Notes: a model not told the origin generated them from the letters alone. DNA of 45,195 bases from Chitinophagaceae bacterium (GCA_028288405.1 JAQBNS010000011.1:1-45195), one strand, 5' to 3'. Positions 26,693-35,319 are shown, counted from the stretch's first letter. Program-made: numbers and translations.

Positions 26693-26921
26693 AGCTAGCG
26701 GGTGTTTATAATCGAATGGTGCTAATAACTTATTCTAATATTAATAGCTATAGCTTCAATTACTCCGGATGGACTAAGAAATCAACAATTAGTGGTCTGT
26801 ATTATGACACTTTATAAACCGTTGTATACCGTTTAAAGCACATAAAAACAGGATGAATTTTACAAATTAGAGCGAATTAAAAAAAATGGGTAGTTAGAAA
26901 ACAAGAGTAAAAATGACACAT

Positions 26922-26950
26922 AAAAAAGACCGGTTTATAAGCCGGTCTTT
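26922..26950 (-). terminator. Terminator of the GH18 chitinase gene
   Basis: AAAGACCGG (26925-26933) pairs with CCGGTCTTT (26942-26950). On the minus strand the stem runs into a T-run (complement of 26922-26927). It lies 23 bases after the chitinase stop codon. Confidence 0.9.
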
Positions 26951-26972
26951 CCTTTGTCAACCATGAAGAGTC

Positions 26973-28250
26973 CTATTGTTTGACAATCTTCCTAGCCACC
27001 GTGCCCTGATCTGTTGCCAGCTTCAGGATGTACAGGCCGGTAGGATAGTGTTCTAATGTAATGGTATAGTTAGCTTGTGCATCCAATGTTCCGTTTGCCA
27101 ATTGTTGTAATACATTACCGTTCAAATCGCACAACAACAAACTGCCATTGCTGCTTGATGAAAGATTTAATTGTACCTGTAAATGATCGCTTGCAGGATT
27201 AGGAAACACGTTGAGTTGTCCTTGTGCCAGTTGTGCATCGGTAACCGCAGTTACTGTTTGAGGATGTACCAAACTATCGATGGCACGTAACAAAGACCTC
27301 GTATTGGAAGTAGCACAATCTTCCGTAATCTGCCAGATCATGATACCGGAGGCATTGGCTAAAGCATAAGTCGTTTTGTCTCTTATAGTCGTTAATCCAT
27401 TAAAAGAAATCATATTACTTCCAGAGCCGACCCTATCATCATCGTCAGTCACTGTATAGGTATTAATAACATCACAATAACGTATTTCATCACCGGTGTC
27501 ATAAGTTCCCCAGCCATAACCGTAAAAAGGAACACCGATTGTTAACTTAGAAGCAGGCATAGCTTTAGTGGTATTCCAATACTGGAAGTCACTTACTGCC
27601 AAAGAATAAGGAGAGTGGTCGCCAGGACCTGACCATGGACCGTAAGCGTCATAAGACATGATATTGATCCAGTCAAATTTGGATGCAGCAGTATTGCTTA
27701 CATAAGAGGCGAACCAATTAGCCAATGCTGCAGACATTTTTTTACCATGATTGTGCAAAGTATCTCCTAATTCAGTTACGAAACTTTGATACTGTACTTT
27801 AGTAACATAGGTACCATTTAAGATATCTCCTTCAATATCGACATCAACACCATCCAGGTTATGAGCCAAAACATAATCTCTTAAGGTAGTGACAAAAGTG
27901 GTTTGGGTGGCAGCTGTTCCTACAATAGCTTTATAGCGATTAGGAATAGTCGTACTGGATTGAGCGCCACCAATCGATATAAAAGCCTTTACATTTTTAT
28001 TGTGACAAGCCGTAACCACTGCATCCACCTGTGTGGTGGATGTGCCGGAAATTGCCGTTCCGGCATTGCTTGTAGGATTAAAAAAGGCAATGTTGATGTG
28101 GGTCATTTTATCCAAATCGACCGAATTAATGGCCGTTCCAGGGCTCAGCCAGGTAGGGAGATACCCCACTACCTTGAACTGAGCAATAGAAGACGTTGAA
28201 ACGAGACAAAGTAAAACCAGAATACACTTTAGAGCTACTTTTCTTTTCAT
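26973..28250 (-). CDS. T9SS-secreted GH18 chitinase
   Basis: 425 residues from the ATG at 28250, which begins a signal peptide (MKRKVALKCILVLLCLVSTS ending IAQ); the open frame continues 38 codons upstream without sense. The GH18 barrel covers about 25-340: KVVGYLPTW at strand 1, AFISIGG at strand 3, the catalytic DGVDVDIEGD (DxxDxDxE, complete, Glu as acid) near residue 135, INIMSYDAYGPW and GIMIWQITED near the end. A T9SS type A tail follows (LNVFPNPASDHLQVQL ... RKIVKQ). It should hydrolyse chitin or related GlcNAc polymers outside the cell. Compact, with no chitin-binding module. It lies next to a GH81 glucanase and has its own terminator. Confidence 0.95.
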   Translation of the reverse strand: MKRKVALKCILVLLCLVSTSSIAQFKVVGYLPTWLSPGTAINSVDLDKMTHINIAFFNPTSNAGTAISGTSTTQVDAVVTACHNKNVKAFISIGGAQSSTTIPNRYKAIVGTAATQTTFVTTLRDYVLAHNLDGVDVDIEGDILNGTYVTKVQYQSFVTELGDTLHNHGKKMSAALANWFASYVSNTAASKFDWINIMSYDAYGPWSGPGDHSPYSLAVSDFQYWNTTKAMPASKLTIGVPFYGYGWGTYDTGDEIRYCDVINTYTVTDDDDRVGSGSNMISFNGLTTIRDKTTYALANASGIMIWQITEDCATSNTRSLLRAIDSLVHPQTVTAVTDAQLAQGQLNVFPNPASDHLQVQLNLSSSSNGSLLLCDLNGNVLQQLANGTLDAQANYTITLEHYPTGLYILKLATDQGTVARKIVKQ

Positions 28251-28528
28251 ACGTGGACGTTTTTGTTGGCTTTGTGTGTGGGGATAGAGAGTCGTACTGT
28301 TACGAATATACGGACTAAGTGCGTAGTTTGATAAAGCATCAAAATCGTGCATTCTGACATCCAAAGATCACAAAATATTAGTTTATAATCACTTACATAA
28401 AAATAGTATTGAGTTTGTCCGTGATGATGTCCCATAAAAAGGGTGTTGATTCTAAAAAAGCAAAGTATTATTCCCTAAACTATTATTTTTTTTTACCTTA
28501 CCCGCTCAAACCAATTCCTATCAGAGGC

Positions 28529-28987
28529 ATGAAAAAAACAATTATCCTTGGCTTATTCCTAGCCTTCGCCGGTTCAGTACAGGCTCAAATCAATTTAAAA
28601 AGTATTGAAAGCAAAGCCGCTAGCACTGCAACAGGTCAAGAAATCAGTAACTTATTGACAAGTGTAGAATCAAACATCAAACCCGCTGCGGAAACAACCG
28701 ATTTCGCAACCAAAAAAACATCCTGGTTAGACTCTGCAAAGAAAGCGGCTACTTCTGAGCAGGGAGCTGCCTTGTTATCTCAACTGGCCGGTGGATTGAA
28801 ATCTACTTCTTTTGGATCAGGTTGGGCTGCCATCAAAGACAAATGGTTTGCCAGTGCAAAAACGACCAATACAAACTCTGGTCTTAAAACATTAGCCAGT
28901 CAATTGGTTTCCAATCTTAACACTTCATCGTTTACCGGTGCAAACAGTAAAACTACTTTAGACGGATTGATCGGAGCGATTAAATAG
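28529..28987 (+). CDS. Small secreted helical protein, function unknown
   Basis: 152 residues from the ATG at 28529, which starts a signal peptide (MKKTIILGLFLAFAGSVQAQ). The mature part (about 132 residues) is low in Cys and rich in Ser, Ala, Lys and Thr, and looks all-helical, with repeated small-residue patterns (SLLTSVES, SQLAGGLKS, SQLVSNLNT) and two Trp (TSWLDSAKK, KDKWFASAK) in similar settings, suggesting an internal duplication. No family recognised. Divergent from the chitinase gene. Its TAG stop is the first part of the heptanucleotide repeat tract that frames the downstream terminator. Confidence 0.7.
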   Translation: MKKTIILGLFLAFAGSVQAQINLKSIESKAASTATGQEISNLLTSVESNIKPAAETTDFATKKTSWLDSAKKAATSEQGAALLSQLAGGLKSTSFGSGWAAIKDKWFASAKTTNTNSGLKTLASQLVSNLNTSSFTGANSKTTLDGLIGAIK

Positions 28988-29099
28988 TGGTTAGTCATTA
29001 GACGTTAGACATTAGTGCTACGCATAATTAGAAAGGGGATGTTATCTTATGATAACATCCCCTTTTTTCTAACCACTAACGACTAACGTCTAACCACTA
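28985..29099. repeat. Degenerate heptanucleotide repeats flanking a terminator (copy 1)
   Basis: The left flank (28985-29016) reads as units of seven: TTAGTCA, TTAGACG, TTAGACA, TTAGTGC after TAGTGG. The right flank (29069-29099) holds the same type in reverse: TAACCAC, TAACGAC, TAACGTC, TAACCAC. The two flanks are therefore an imperfect outer inverted repeat around the terminator hairpin. A second copy of this arrangement is at 31475-31639. Confidence 0.85.
29032..29068 (+). terminator. Strong terminator after the small secreted protein gene
   Basis: AAAGGGGATGTTATC (29032-29046) and GATAACATCCCCTTT (29051-29065) form a perfect 15-bp stem with a TTAT loop, followed by T. The gene stops 44 bases upstream. 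Confidence 0.93.
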
Positions 29100-29199
29100 T
29101 ATATATTCAATCTTATCATTCATCTATCAATACTCAACTCCCATATAGTTCTTTTAAAATTCAGAAATAAGTTCTTTTCATTTGTTAAAAGCACATGAT

Positions 29200-29622
29200 A
29201 TGAAAAGCAGAATAATTTACACCACAGTGAAATGCCTCCTGGGAGTAGGACTGGTATTTATGTTTAACAACGATCTTCTTGCACAGCAGCAACCGGCTTC
29301 TAAAGAAGATAGAGTGGCGAATGAATTAGCAACAATGAAAACAGATTTAACACTTAACGCGGATCAGGAAGCTAAAGTAAAAACAGTACTTACAAATTAC
29401 AGCGAGAAACAAAAGGCATTAAGAGAAGCAGCGAAAGAAGACAAAGAAGCTGCTAAAACAAAACGCGGTGAACTCCAAAAACAAAAAGACGCGGAATTAA
29501 AAGCTATCCTGACTGCCGAACAATATCAAAAACTTTCGGATAAGAAAAAAGAACACACAGATGGTGGCCACGGAGGTGGACATGGCGGAGGTCACGGTGG
29601 CGACCACAAAAAAGGAAACTAA
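29200..29622 (+). CDS. Spy/CpxP-like periplasmic protein with His-Gly-rich tail
   Basis: 140 residues from the ATG at 29200 (in-frame upstream TTG at 29182 is not preferred). After a signal peptide (ends FNNDLLAQ) lies an alpha-helical region of about 90 residues: TLNADQEAKVKTVLTNY and LKAILTAEQYQKLSD, which match the LTxxQ-type repeats of Spy/CpxP-like stress chaperones common in Bacteroidota. The last 20 residues are a His/Gly repeat (GGHGGGHGGGHGGDHKKGN), likely to bind Zn, Ni or Cu. It is probably a periplasmic stress or metal-buffer protein; chaperone activity is inferred from family only. A terminator follows. Confidence 0.78.
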   Translation: MKSRIIYTTVKCLLGVGLVFMFNNDLLAQQQPASKEDRVANELATMKTDLTLNADQEAKVKTVLTNYSEKQKALREAAKEDKEAAKTKRGELQKQKDAELKAILTAEQYQKLSDKKKEHTDGGHGGGHGGGHGGDHKKGN

Positions 29623-29689
29623 GCACAAAGCCATGACTAATTGGCTATAAATGATATTGAAAAATACGAGATTTTTAAACATGACATTT

Positions 29690-29724
29690 AAAGAAAAGCC
29701 GGTGGATGAACCGGCTTTTCTTTT
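29690..29724 (+). terminator. Terminator after the Spy-like gene
   Basis: AAAGAAAAGCCGG (29690-29702) pairs with CCGGCTTTTCTTT (29711-29723), a perfect 13-bp stem with an eight-base loop. The T-rich 3' arm supplies the U-tract. Confidence 0.85.
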
Positions 29725-29815
29725 CACTCCAGTTGTTCTGTTTTTTTTCTTAACGACTTCTTAACCTTCTAGTGATATCTCATTGCTTTCTTCGATAAAA
29801 ATCTAACCTCTTTTT

Positions 29816-31474
29816 ATGAAGAAACTAATCCTCTCTTTCGCTGCCTTATGCCTGACGGGCGCAGCATTTGCACAAACAACCATTCTTCCTTATGCGAGTA
29901 CATGGAAGTACCTGGACAACGGCACGAACCAAGGCACAGCCTGGCGCGCCACGAATTTTAGTGATGCAGCCTGGAAAAGCGGCAAAGGGCAACTCGGTTA
30001 TGGTGATGGTGACGAAACCACTGTAGTCAGTTATGGTTCCAACTCCTCTGCAAAGTACATCACTACTTATTTCCGCTCTACCTTTACAGTAAGCAATGCC
30101 GCTGCTTATGCCAATTTTCAAATCAATACAAAACGTGATGACGGTATCGTTGTCTACATGAATGGTTCGGAAGTGTGGCGCGATAACATGCCTACTGGTA
30201 CCATTGCGTATACTACCTTGTCTTCTACCAATTGTTCCGACGATGGGGCAGGAGTAGAAACGACAACCTTAAGTTTAAGCGCCAGTCATATTGTTTCAGG
30301 AAACAACAGCATCGCCGTTGAAATTCATCAAACGGCCGCATCAAGCAGCGACATCTCTTTTGACTTGCAATTGATCGGTCTGCCGACGGCACCTGTCCTG
30401 ACTTTACCGCGCCCTGATCATATTGTGGTAGTGATGATGGAAAACCATAGTTACAACGAAATCGTTGGTAATGCTTCCGCACCATTTATCAATTCTCTCA
30501 TTACTGGAAATAACTCTGCCAACTTCACACAATCATTTGGATTGACGCATCCCAGTCAACCCAATTATTTAATGTTGTACTCCGGTTCCAATCAAGGTGT
30601 GACAACTGATGGTAATCCATCTTTTCCTTTTACTACTCCAAACTTAGGCGCACAATTGATCGCTAAAGGTTTTACCTTCACCGGTTATTCTGAAACCATG
30701 CCTAGCGCAGGATACACAGGCGCTACATCAGGTAAGTACGCACGCAAGCATTCACCATGGGTTTACTGGCAGGGTGCTTCTTCGAATGCTATTCCAACTG
30801 CTTCCAATCAACCCTTCACCGCTTACCCACAAAATAATTTCACCGCTTTACCTACCGTATCTTTTGTGATTCCTAATTTAGATCACGATATACACGATGG
30901 TACCGTAGCACAAGGTGATACCTGGGTAAGTACAAATCTTAGTGCTTACATCACTTGGGCAAGAACGCACAACAGTTTGTTTATTCTTACCTTCGATGAA
31001 GACGATCAGAGTCAAAACAACCGGATCACAACTGTGTTTGTAGGACCGATGGTAAAAAAGGGACAATACGCAAACACGATTAACCATTACAATTTGCTTC
31101 GCACATTAGAAGACATGTACGGCACTTCCTATGCAGGAAGTGCTGCTTCTGCTTCACCCATCACCAATTGCTGGACAACATCACCTGCTCGTTTGAGTGA
31201 AGACAATGGAGAAAATGCAGTGGCTGAAATGGAACTTTCACCAAATCCTGTAAGCGCTGAATTATCTATCGAAGCCAATCTGATCGCTGCTGATGAGATC
31301 GAACTTTCTGTAGTCAGTGAACTGGGTTTCAAAGTCGACTATGTCTACAAAGGTACACGTGCTGCCGGTGTACAACAGTTTTCATACAACACGTCACATC
31401 TTCCTGCAGGAACATATTACCTTATGTTGAAGGGAGAAAAAAATAATAAGACGGTAAGATTTATAAAGGAGTAG
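29816..31474 (+). CDS. T9SS-secreted phosphoesterase (phospholipase C / acid phosphatase family)
   Basis: 552 residues. Signal peptide MKKLILSFAALCLTGAAFAQ, then an N-terminal beta-sandwich (about 22-190) of a kind often fused to secreted phosphatases (WKYLDNGTNQG, FRSTFTVSN, DDGIVVYMNG). The catalytic domain (about 198-445) is the PF04185-type phosphoesterase: DHIVVVMMENHSYNEI near its start carries the Glu-Asn typical of this family, with GLTHPSQPNYL, VIPNLDHDIHDG and LFILTFDEDD as metal/active-site motifs. A T9SS tail follows (MELSPNPVSAELSIEAN ... TVRFIKE). Likely function: hydrolysis of phosphomonoesters or phospholipid head groups outside the cell. Its stop codon adjoins the second heptad-repeat tract. 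Confidence 0.9.
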   Translation: MKKLILSFAALCLTGAAFAQTTILPYASTWKYLDNGTNQGTAWRATNFSDAAWKSGKGQLGYGDGDETTVVSYGSNSSAKYITTYFRSTFTVSNAAAYANFQINTKRDDGIVVYMNGSEVWRDNMPTGTIAYTTLSSTNCSDDGAGVETTTLSLSASHIVSGNNSIAVEIHQTAASSSDISFDLQLIGLPTAPVLTLPRPDHIVVVMMENHSYNEIVGNASAPFINSLITGNNSANFTQSFGLTHPSQPNYLMLYSGSNQGVTTDGNPSFPFTTPNLGAQLIAKGFTFTGYSETMPSAGYTGATSGKYARKHSPWVYWQGASSNAIPTASNQPFTAYPQNNFTALPTVSFVIPNLDHDIHDGTVAQGDTWVSTNLSAYITWARTHNSLFILTFDEDDQSQNNRITTVFVGPMVKKGQYANTINHYNLLRTLEDMYGTSYAGSAASASPITNCWTTSPARLSEDNGENAVAEMELSPNPVSAELSIEANLIAADEIELSVVSELGFKVDYVYKGTRAAGVQQFSYNTSHLPAGTYYLMLKGEKNNKTVRFIKE

Positions 31475-31639
31475 TTAGTGGTTAAACGTTAGTCATTAGT
31501 AGCTTCGCCATGTTATGTTTAAGGTTACTCTTATTGACTAGTCAATAAGAGTAACCTTTTTTTCTAATGACTAACGACTATATTTCTGGCTCACTTTTTA
31601 CTCCTTAACTAACGACTAATGTCTAACCGCTAACGACTC
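31475..31639. repeat. Degenerate heptanucleotide repeats flanking a terminator (copy 2)
   Basis: Left flank: TTAGTGG, TTAAACG, TTAGTCA, TTAGTAG (31475-31502). Right flank, reverse type: CTAATGACTAACGACTA (31564-31580) and a second block TAACGAC, TAATGTC, TAACCGC, TAACGAC (about 31610-31637). The hairpin at 31521-31558 sits inside. Same architecture as at 28985-29099, though the hairpin sequence differs completely. Confidence 0.85.
31521..31563 (+). terminator. Terminator made by a 38-bp perfect palindrome
   Basis: The arms begin AAGGTTACTCTTATTGAC and end GTCAATAAGAGTAACCTT, with no unpaired centre (ATTGACTAGTCAAT); seven T follow. It terminates the phosphoesterase transcript. Confidence 0.9.
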
Positions 31640-31644
31640 AAAAA

Positions 31645-32424
31645 ATGCCCACCGTCAAAGACCTACGCTATCTAAAGAATTCCGTTCATCAGAAACACAC
31701 GTTGGATGTGTACATTCCTGAAGAAGAGGGCACTTTTCCGGTGTTCATATTCATACATGGAGGCAGTTGGTATGAAGGAAGTAAAGATATATATGTCTTG
31801 TTGGGAGAACATCTTTCGGAAAAAGGGCTGGTCGCTGTTATTATTAATTATCGATTGGGCAGTGAGGCCAATTACCTGGATATGGCTCATGATTGCAGTG
31901 CAGCAGTAGAGTGGGTAGCTGATGCGATCGATTGGTACAAAGGCGACAATCATAGTATTTATCTTGCCGGACATTCGGCAGGAGGGCATTTGGCAGCGCT
32001 TATAACACTCAACAAAAAATTCCTCGGTGAGGCATTTATTACACAACACGTCAAAGGTTGTATCCTTATTGACGCGTTTGGATTAAATATGGATTATGTG
32101 TTGGTCAACAATACGGCTTTTTTCGCCCGAGAATTGCGTAAAGTATTTACCGATGTACCGATCAATTGGAAAGACGCTGCTCCGGTACATTTCATTGATG
32201 ATACACCCGTTCCTTTTCTCATCATGATTGGAGCTGAAACCTATCCATACCTCACATTCGACAATGCGGTATTCATCACACAATTGGATAAACATGAAAT
32301 CTCCAATAAGCACTATACACTCCGTGGAAAGAATCATAGAGACATGGTGACAAGGATGAAGGATGGAAATGACGAAACATATGATCGCATCCTGGAATTT
32401 ATAAAATCCAGCAGCATAAAGTGA
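31645..32424 (+). CDS. Alpha/beta hydrolase (esterase, HGGSW type)
   Basis: 259 residues, no signal peptide. It has the oxyanion motif IHGGSWYEGSKD (residues about 34-45) and the nucleophile elbow GHSAGGH (about 111), typical of the BD-FAE / hormone-sensitive lipase-like esterases; the acid and His would lie in the segments around GAETYPYLTF and GKNHRDMV. Probable role: hydrolysis of a small ester, cytoplasmic. Start at 31645 directly after the heptad repeat tract. It is the first of four closely spaced same-strand genes (to 34141), perhaps an operon. Confidence 0.88.
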   Translation: MPTVKDLRYLKNSVHQKHTLDVYIPEEEGTFPVFIFIHGGSWYEGSKDIYVLLGEHLSEKGLVAVIINYRLGSEANYLDMAHDCSAAVEWVADAIDWYKGDNHSIYLAGHSAGGHLAALITLNKKFLGEAFITQHVKGCILIDAFGLNMDYVLVNNTAFFARELRKVFTDVPINWKDAAPVHFIDDTPVPFLIMIGAETYPYLTFDNAVFITQLDKHEISNKHYTLRGKNHRDMVTRMKDGNDETYDRILEFIKSSSIK

Positions 32425-32477
32425 CCTCCATAAAAACTGATGGCAGGTATTTTGTAACTACTACTAAAAAAAACAAT

Positions 32478-32903
32478 ATGGAAAAGTATATCGTTCATCA
32501 ATCTGTAAACATCAAAGCTAGTCCTGCTCAAGTTTGGGACGCTTTGACCAATCCTCAAAAAACTAAACAGTATTTCTTTAACTGCGAGATTTCTTCGGAT
32601 TGGAAAAAGGGAAGTACCATCGCTTTTAAAGGAAAACTGTTTCTTGTTTTCCCAATTGAAATGAAAGGTGAAATAGAAGATATTCAAAAAGAAAAATTGC
32701 TTAAGTACACATTAAGTAATGGTCGCTCCAATACATTTTCTACGGTTACCGATACACTAAGCTATCACAATGGCATTACCACACTTTCTATAGCCGACGA
32801 TGTAGGCCAGGGAGAAGGAGCTGAAAAGCGTTATAAGAAATCGGTAAAAGGCTGGAATAAAGTATTAAAAGGATTAAAAGAATTAGTCGAAGAAGGAAAA
32901 TAG
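32478..32903 (+). CDS. SRPBCC (AHSA1-type START-like) domain protein
   Basis: 141 residues beginning MEKYIVHQSVNIKASPAQVWDALTNP in two overlapping stretches of the family signature (INASPAxVWxALTxP), then KQYFF, an aromatic core and a C-terminal helix GWNKVLKGLKEL. These helix-grip proteins bind hydrophobic ligands; no specific ligand is indicated. The ATG at 32478 is preferred; a GTG at 32421 overlaps the previous stop and adds an unlikely N-terminus. The gap to the next gene is 51 bases. Confidence 0.85.
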   Translation: MEKYIVHQSVNIKASPAQVWDALTNPQKTKQYFFNCEISSDWKKGSTIAFKGKLFLVFPIEMKGEIEDIQKEKLLKYTLSNGRSNTFSTVTDTLSYHNGITTLSIADDVGQGEGAEKRYKKSVKGWNKVLKGLKELVEEGK

Positions 32904-32954
32904 TTTTAGAGAAAAACTAAATTAATACTTATATTCAGGCTTAGCTCCTCTAGC

Positions 32955-33413
32955 ATGTCACAAGCCTTCTCTTTCCATCCTATGCTTCCTACTGAACGTT
33001 CTCAAGTGGAAGACATGATTCTCAATTTATACAGCAATGACGGTGAAGAACCAAACGACTACATGAGTCGTGAAAAGATTCGTCCCACATTGGACAAAGC
33101 GCTTACGCATCCGGATAGTTTGCGTGTAGACGTATTCAAAGAGCAGGAGCAAATCATCGGTTATGCTTTGCTGTTTAGTTTCTGGAGCAATGAATACGGA
33201 GGCATGGTCTTGACATTAGACGAATTGTATGTAATGCCATCCTATAGAAGTCGTGGTATTTCTTCTCACTACATACAAACGTTGGAAAATAACTCTTCTT
33301 CTTATGTACTACTGGCCCTGGAAGTCATGCCGGGGAATGAGAAGGCAAAAGTTTTGTATACCAGACTAGGCTTTAAAGAGAACAAAAGAACATTCATGAA
33401 TAAGAAGGTATAG
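32955..33413 (+). CDS. GNAT-family N-acetyltransferase
   Basis: 152 residues with a GNAT fold. The acetyl-CoA pyrophosphate loop region reads LYVMPSYRSRGISSHYI (about 92-110), and the C-terminal part VMPGNEKAKVLYTRLGFKEN is typical of motif B. The substrate cannot be told. Cytoplasmic. In line with the alpha/beta hydrolase and SRPBCC genes. Confidence 0.85.
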   Translation: MSQAFSFHPMLPTERSQVEDMILNLYSNDGEEPNDYMSREKIRPTLDKALTHPDSLRVDVFKEQEQIIGYALLFSFWSNEYGGMVLTLDELYVMPSYRSRGISSHYIQTLENNSSSYVLLALEVMPGNEKAKVLYTRLGFKENKRTFMNKKV

Positions 33414-33442
33414 TTGTTCGTTTATATGATTATTTTTTCGTG

Positions 33443-34141
33443 ATGGATCATCTTTCAATTATAGTACAATTTCTCGCTTTTGAATTGGCCGTTGTATTTC
33501 TCGTGCTGTTCTGTATTGACTTTCTCGCATTTCAAAAATCTTTTATCGTAAGCTTAAGAAGCGCTTCGCTGTTTCACTTGCGATCAGCTGAAAGTATTCG
33601 ATACCTGAAAGCCGTTTTAACAGGTTTGGCTGCACTGTGTGTTTGGATAGATTTTATAAACTATCAAGATTTCGAACATCTGATTGTATGGCAGGTACTA
33701 ACGAATTGGCTTTTATTGATCTCTTTATTATTCCTTACTTTTCGCCAATGGATAGCTAAAGTTAACGGCATAACATATTGGATCGCGTCTTTCTGCTTTT
33801 TCATATGCCTTTTAATTAAACTCCGCCTTTGGCTTTTCGATGCAATAGAATATAGCCCTGTCTATTGGACTCATATCATTATGTTTAGCGCGCCATTGGT
33901 TATTGTTTTTTCCGATCTGGCCAAGACATTACAATTAACTCGTCGTTTTTGTGTGATAGCAGCAGCTTCTTTTTTAGTAACAGGACTCATTTATAAGTTA
34001 TTATTTGTCACTGTTTCTTATCTTGATGCTTCCGATGAGGCATTTGAATTACAATTAGTACATAGCCGAAACTTACCCTGTTTTTATTACCTGGGTTGTA
34101 TTCTTTTCATTGTAGCCTGGATAAGAAAGCCGGCTAAATAA
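33443..34141 (+). CDS. Polytopic membrane protein of unknown function
   Basis: 232 residues with about six or seven hydrophobic helices (e.g. FLAFELAVVFLVLFCIDFL, LLLISLLFLTF, WIASFCFFICLLI, VIAAASFLVTGLIYKLLF, YLGCILFIVAWI). No motif recognised. The ATG at 33443 is used; a GTG one codon earlier is possible. It lies 29 bases after the GNAT gene, so probably the last gene of that run. Confidence 0.7.
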   Translation: MDHLSIIVQFLAFELAVVFLVLFCIDFLAFQKSFIVSLRSASLFHLRSAESIRYLKAVLTGLAALCVWIDFINYQDFEHLIVWQVLTNWLLLISLLFLTFRQWIAKVNGITYWIASFCFFICLLIKLRLWLFDAIEYSPVYWTHIIMFSAPLVIVFSDLAKTLQLTRRFCVIAAASFLVTGLIYKLLFVTVSYLDASDEAFELQLVHSRNLPCFYYLGCILFIVAWIRKPAK

Positions 34142-34205
34142 GTGTTATAGCCTTTCGTTACCGGAACTACCTATTTTTGAGTAGAAGATAAAACAAAAAA
34201 ACAGG

Positions 34206-34213
34206 TACCTTTG
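34206..34213 (+). promoter_or_regulatory. Candidate -7 promoter element
   Basis: TACCTTTG matches TAnnTTTG and would place transcription start about 30 bases before the ATG at 34249. A TTTTTG further upstream is not at the ideal -33 spacing. Confidence 0.35.
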
Positions 34214-34248
34214 ATTTTGTCCAGACGTATTCATTTTAACTTTCTACT

Positions 34249-35265
34249 ATGAAAAAATTATTTACGCTATTATCTTTATTAGCAGTGCCGGCTGTGGCAC
34301 AACCTACTTTTACAACGTTAGCTATACCGGCTAACAATACAGCGGTCAGTTCCCGCAGTGTAGCGTACACAGGTGTTTTTCCAACGGCAGGAGCAAACCA
34401 AACCTGGGACTACAGTGCATTATCTTTCACCAATGCAGCAACTAGTAACGTAGCTCATACCAATCTTAGTGATTCTCCCAGAGGATCTTCTTTCCCAACG
34501 GCCAGTTATTATGAAGTTGCCGCTGATGGAGCAGAGATCTTTTACAAAGTAACCTCTACGAGCAGCAGCGTGCTTGGTAACTACAGTGCTGCCAATGGTG
34601 GTGTAACAATCGTCAATAGTGATCCACAAACTACATTGACAGTTCCATTCAGCTATGGCGAAACTCAAACAGACACCTATGCCGGAGATTATGTGGCCAA
34701 TAGTATACCTGTTAGTAAATCAGGTTCATTGCAAGTAGATTATAATGGCTACGGTACATTGAAAACTCCGGACGGAACCTATACCAATGTTCCCATGCTA
34801 ACGGCTGTTGCAGATGAAACGCATACCTTTCAGGTTACAGAAGATTTCTCCTATCCGCAACGCTTTGTTTCGACAACATACAGCTGGGGCTATCCGGGTG
34901 CTTATTCTTTTATTTTCGCCATCATCAAAATAGAAGTTTATACATTTGGTACACTTTCCGGTACTTCAATCAACGCATTAAAAACAGAACAAATACCAAC
35001 CGGTATCTTTAACACATCGAATGCAAACGTTGCTTCTGTATTTCCACAACCGGCTAAAGATCAAGTAACGATCAGCTCTGACAAATTGCATGGACAATAC
35101 AACGCTACTATTTATAATTTACAAGGTGATGTATTACAAAGCCAGGAAGGCAATGCAGCAGATCAAGCCTTTACAATGAATGTTCAATCATTAACTAAAG
35201 GGATCTATCTGGTAGAAGTGAATAACGACGGACAATTGCTACGCACTAAGTTAGTCGTTCAATAA
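34249..35265 (+). CDS. T9SS-secreted protein of unknown function
   Basis: 338 residues. Signal peptide MKKLFTLLSLLAVPAVAQ, a Ser/Thr-rich beta domain of about 230 residues (GANQTWDYSAL, TQTDTYAGDY) and a T9SS-type tail from about 260 (VFPQPAKDQVTISS ... LRTKLVVQ), where YPNP has become FPQP. No enzyme or binding family is recognised; a QTWDYSAL motif is common to Bacteroidota surface proteins of unknown role. Followed by a strong terminator. Confidence 0.8.
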   Translation: MKKLFTLLSLLAVPAVAQPTFTTLAIPANNTAVSSRSVAYTGVFPTAGANQTWDYSALSFTNAATSNVAHTNLSDSPRGSSFPTASYYEVAADGAEIFYKVTSTSSSVLGNYSAANGGVTIVNSDPQTTLTVPFSYGETQTDTYAGDYVANSIPVSKSGSLQVDYNGYGTLKTPDGTYTNVPMLTAVADETHTFQVTEDFSYPQRFVSTTYSWGYPGAYSFIFAIIKIEVYTFGTLSGTSINALKTEQIPTGIFNTSNANVASVFPQPAKDQVTISSDKLHGQYNATIYNLQGDVLQSQEGNAADQAFTMNVQSLTKGIYLVEVNNDGQLLRTKLVVQ

Positions 35266-35288
35266 ACTATTTTTATTGAATTTCAGAG

Positions 35289-35319
35289 AGGTCAATGTTG
35301 CGAACATTGACCTTTTTTT
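35289..35319 (+). terminator. Terminator after the T9SS protein gene
   Basis: AGGTCAATGTT (35289-35299) pairs with AACATTGACCT (35303-35313) around a GCG loop, followed by T-run. Confidence 0.93.

Noticed and set aside
28985-31639. Heptad-flanked regions as composite transposon ends around the phosphoesterase gene
   Set aside because: The repeats are degenerate low-complexity tracts centred on each terminator, not matched element ends, and there is no transposase between them.
32421-32477. GTG start for the SRPBCC gene overlapping the hydrolase stop
   Set aside because: The added 19 residues do not fit the family, which starts at MEKYIVHQ.
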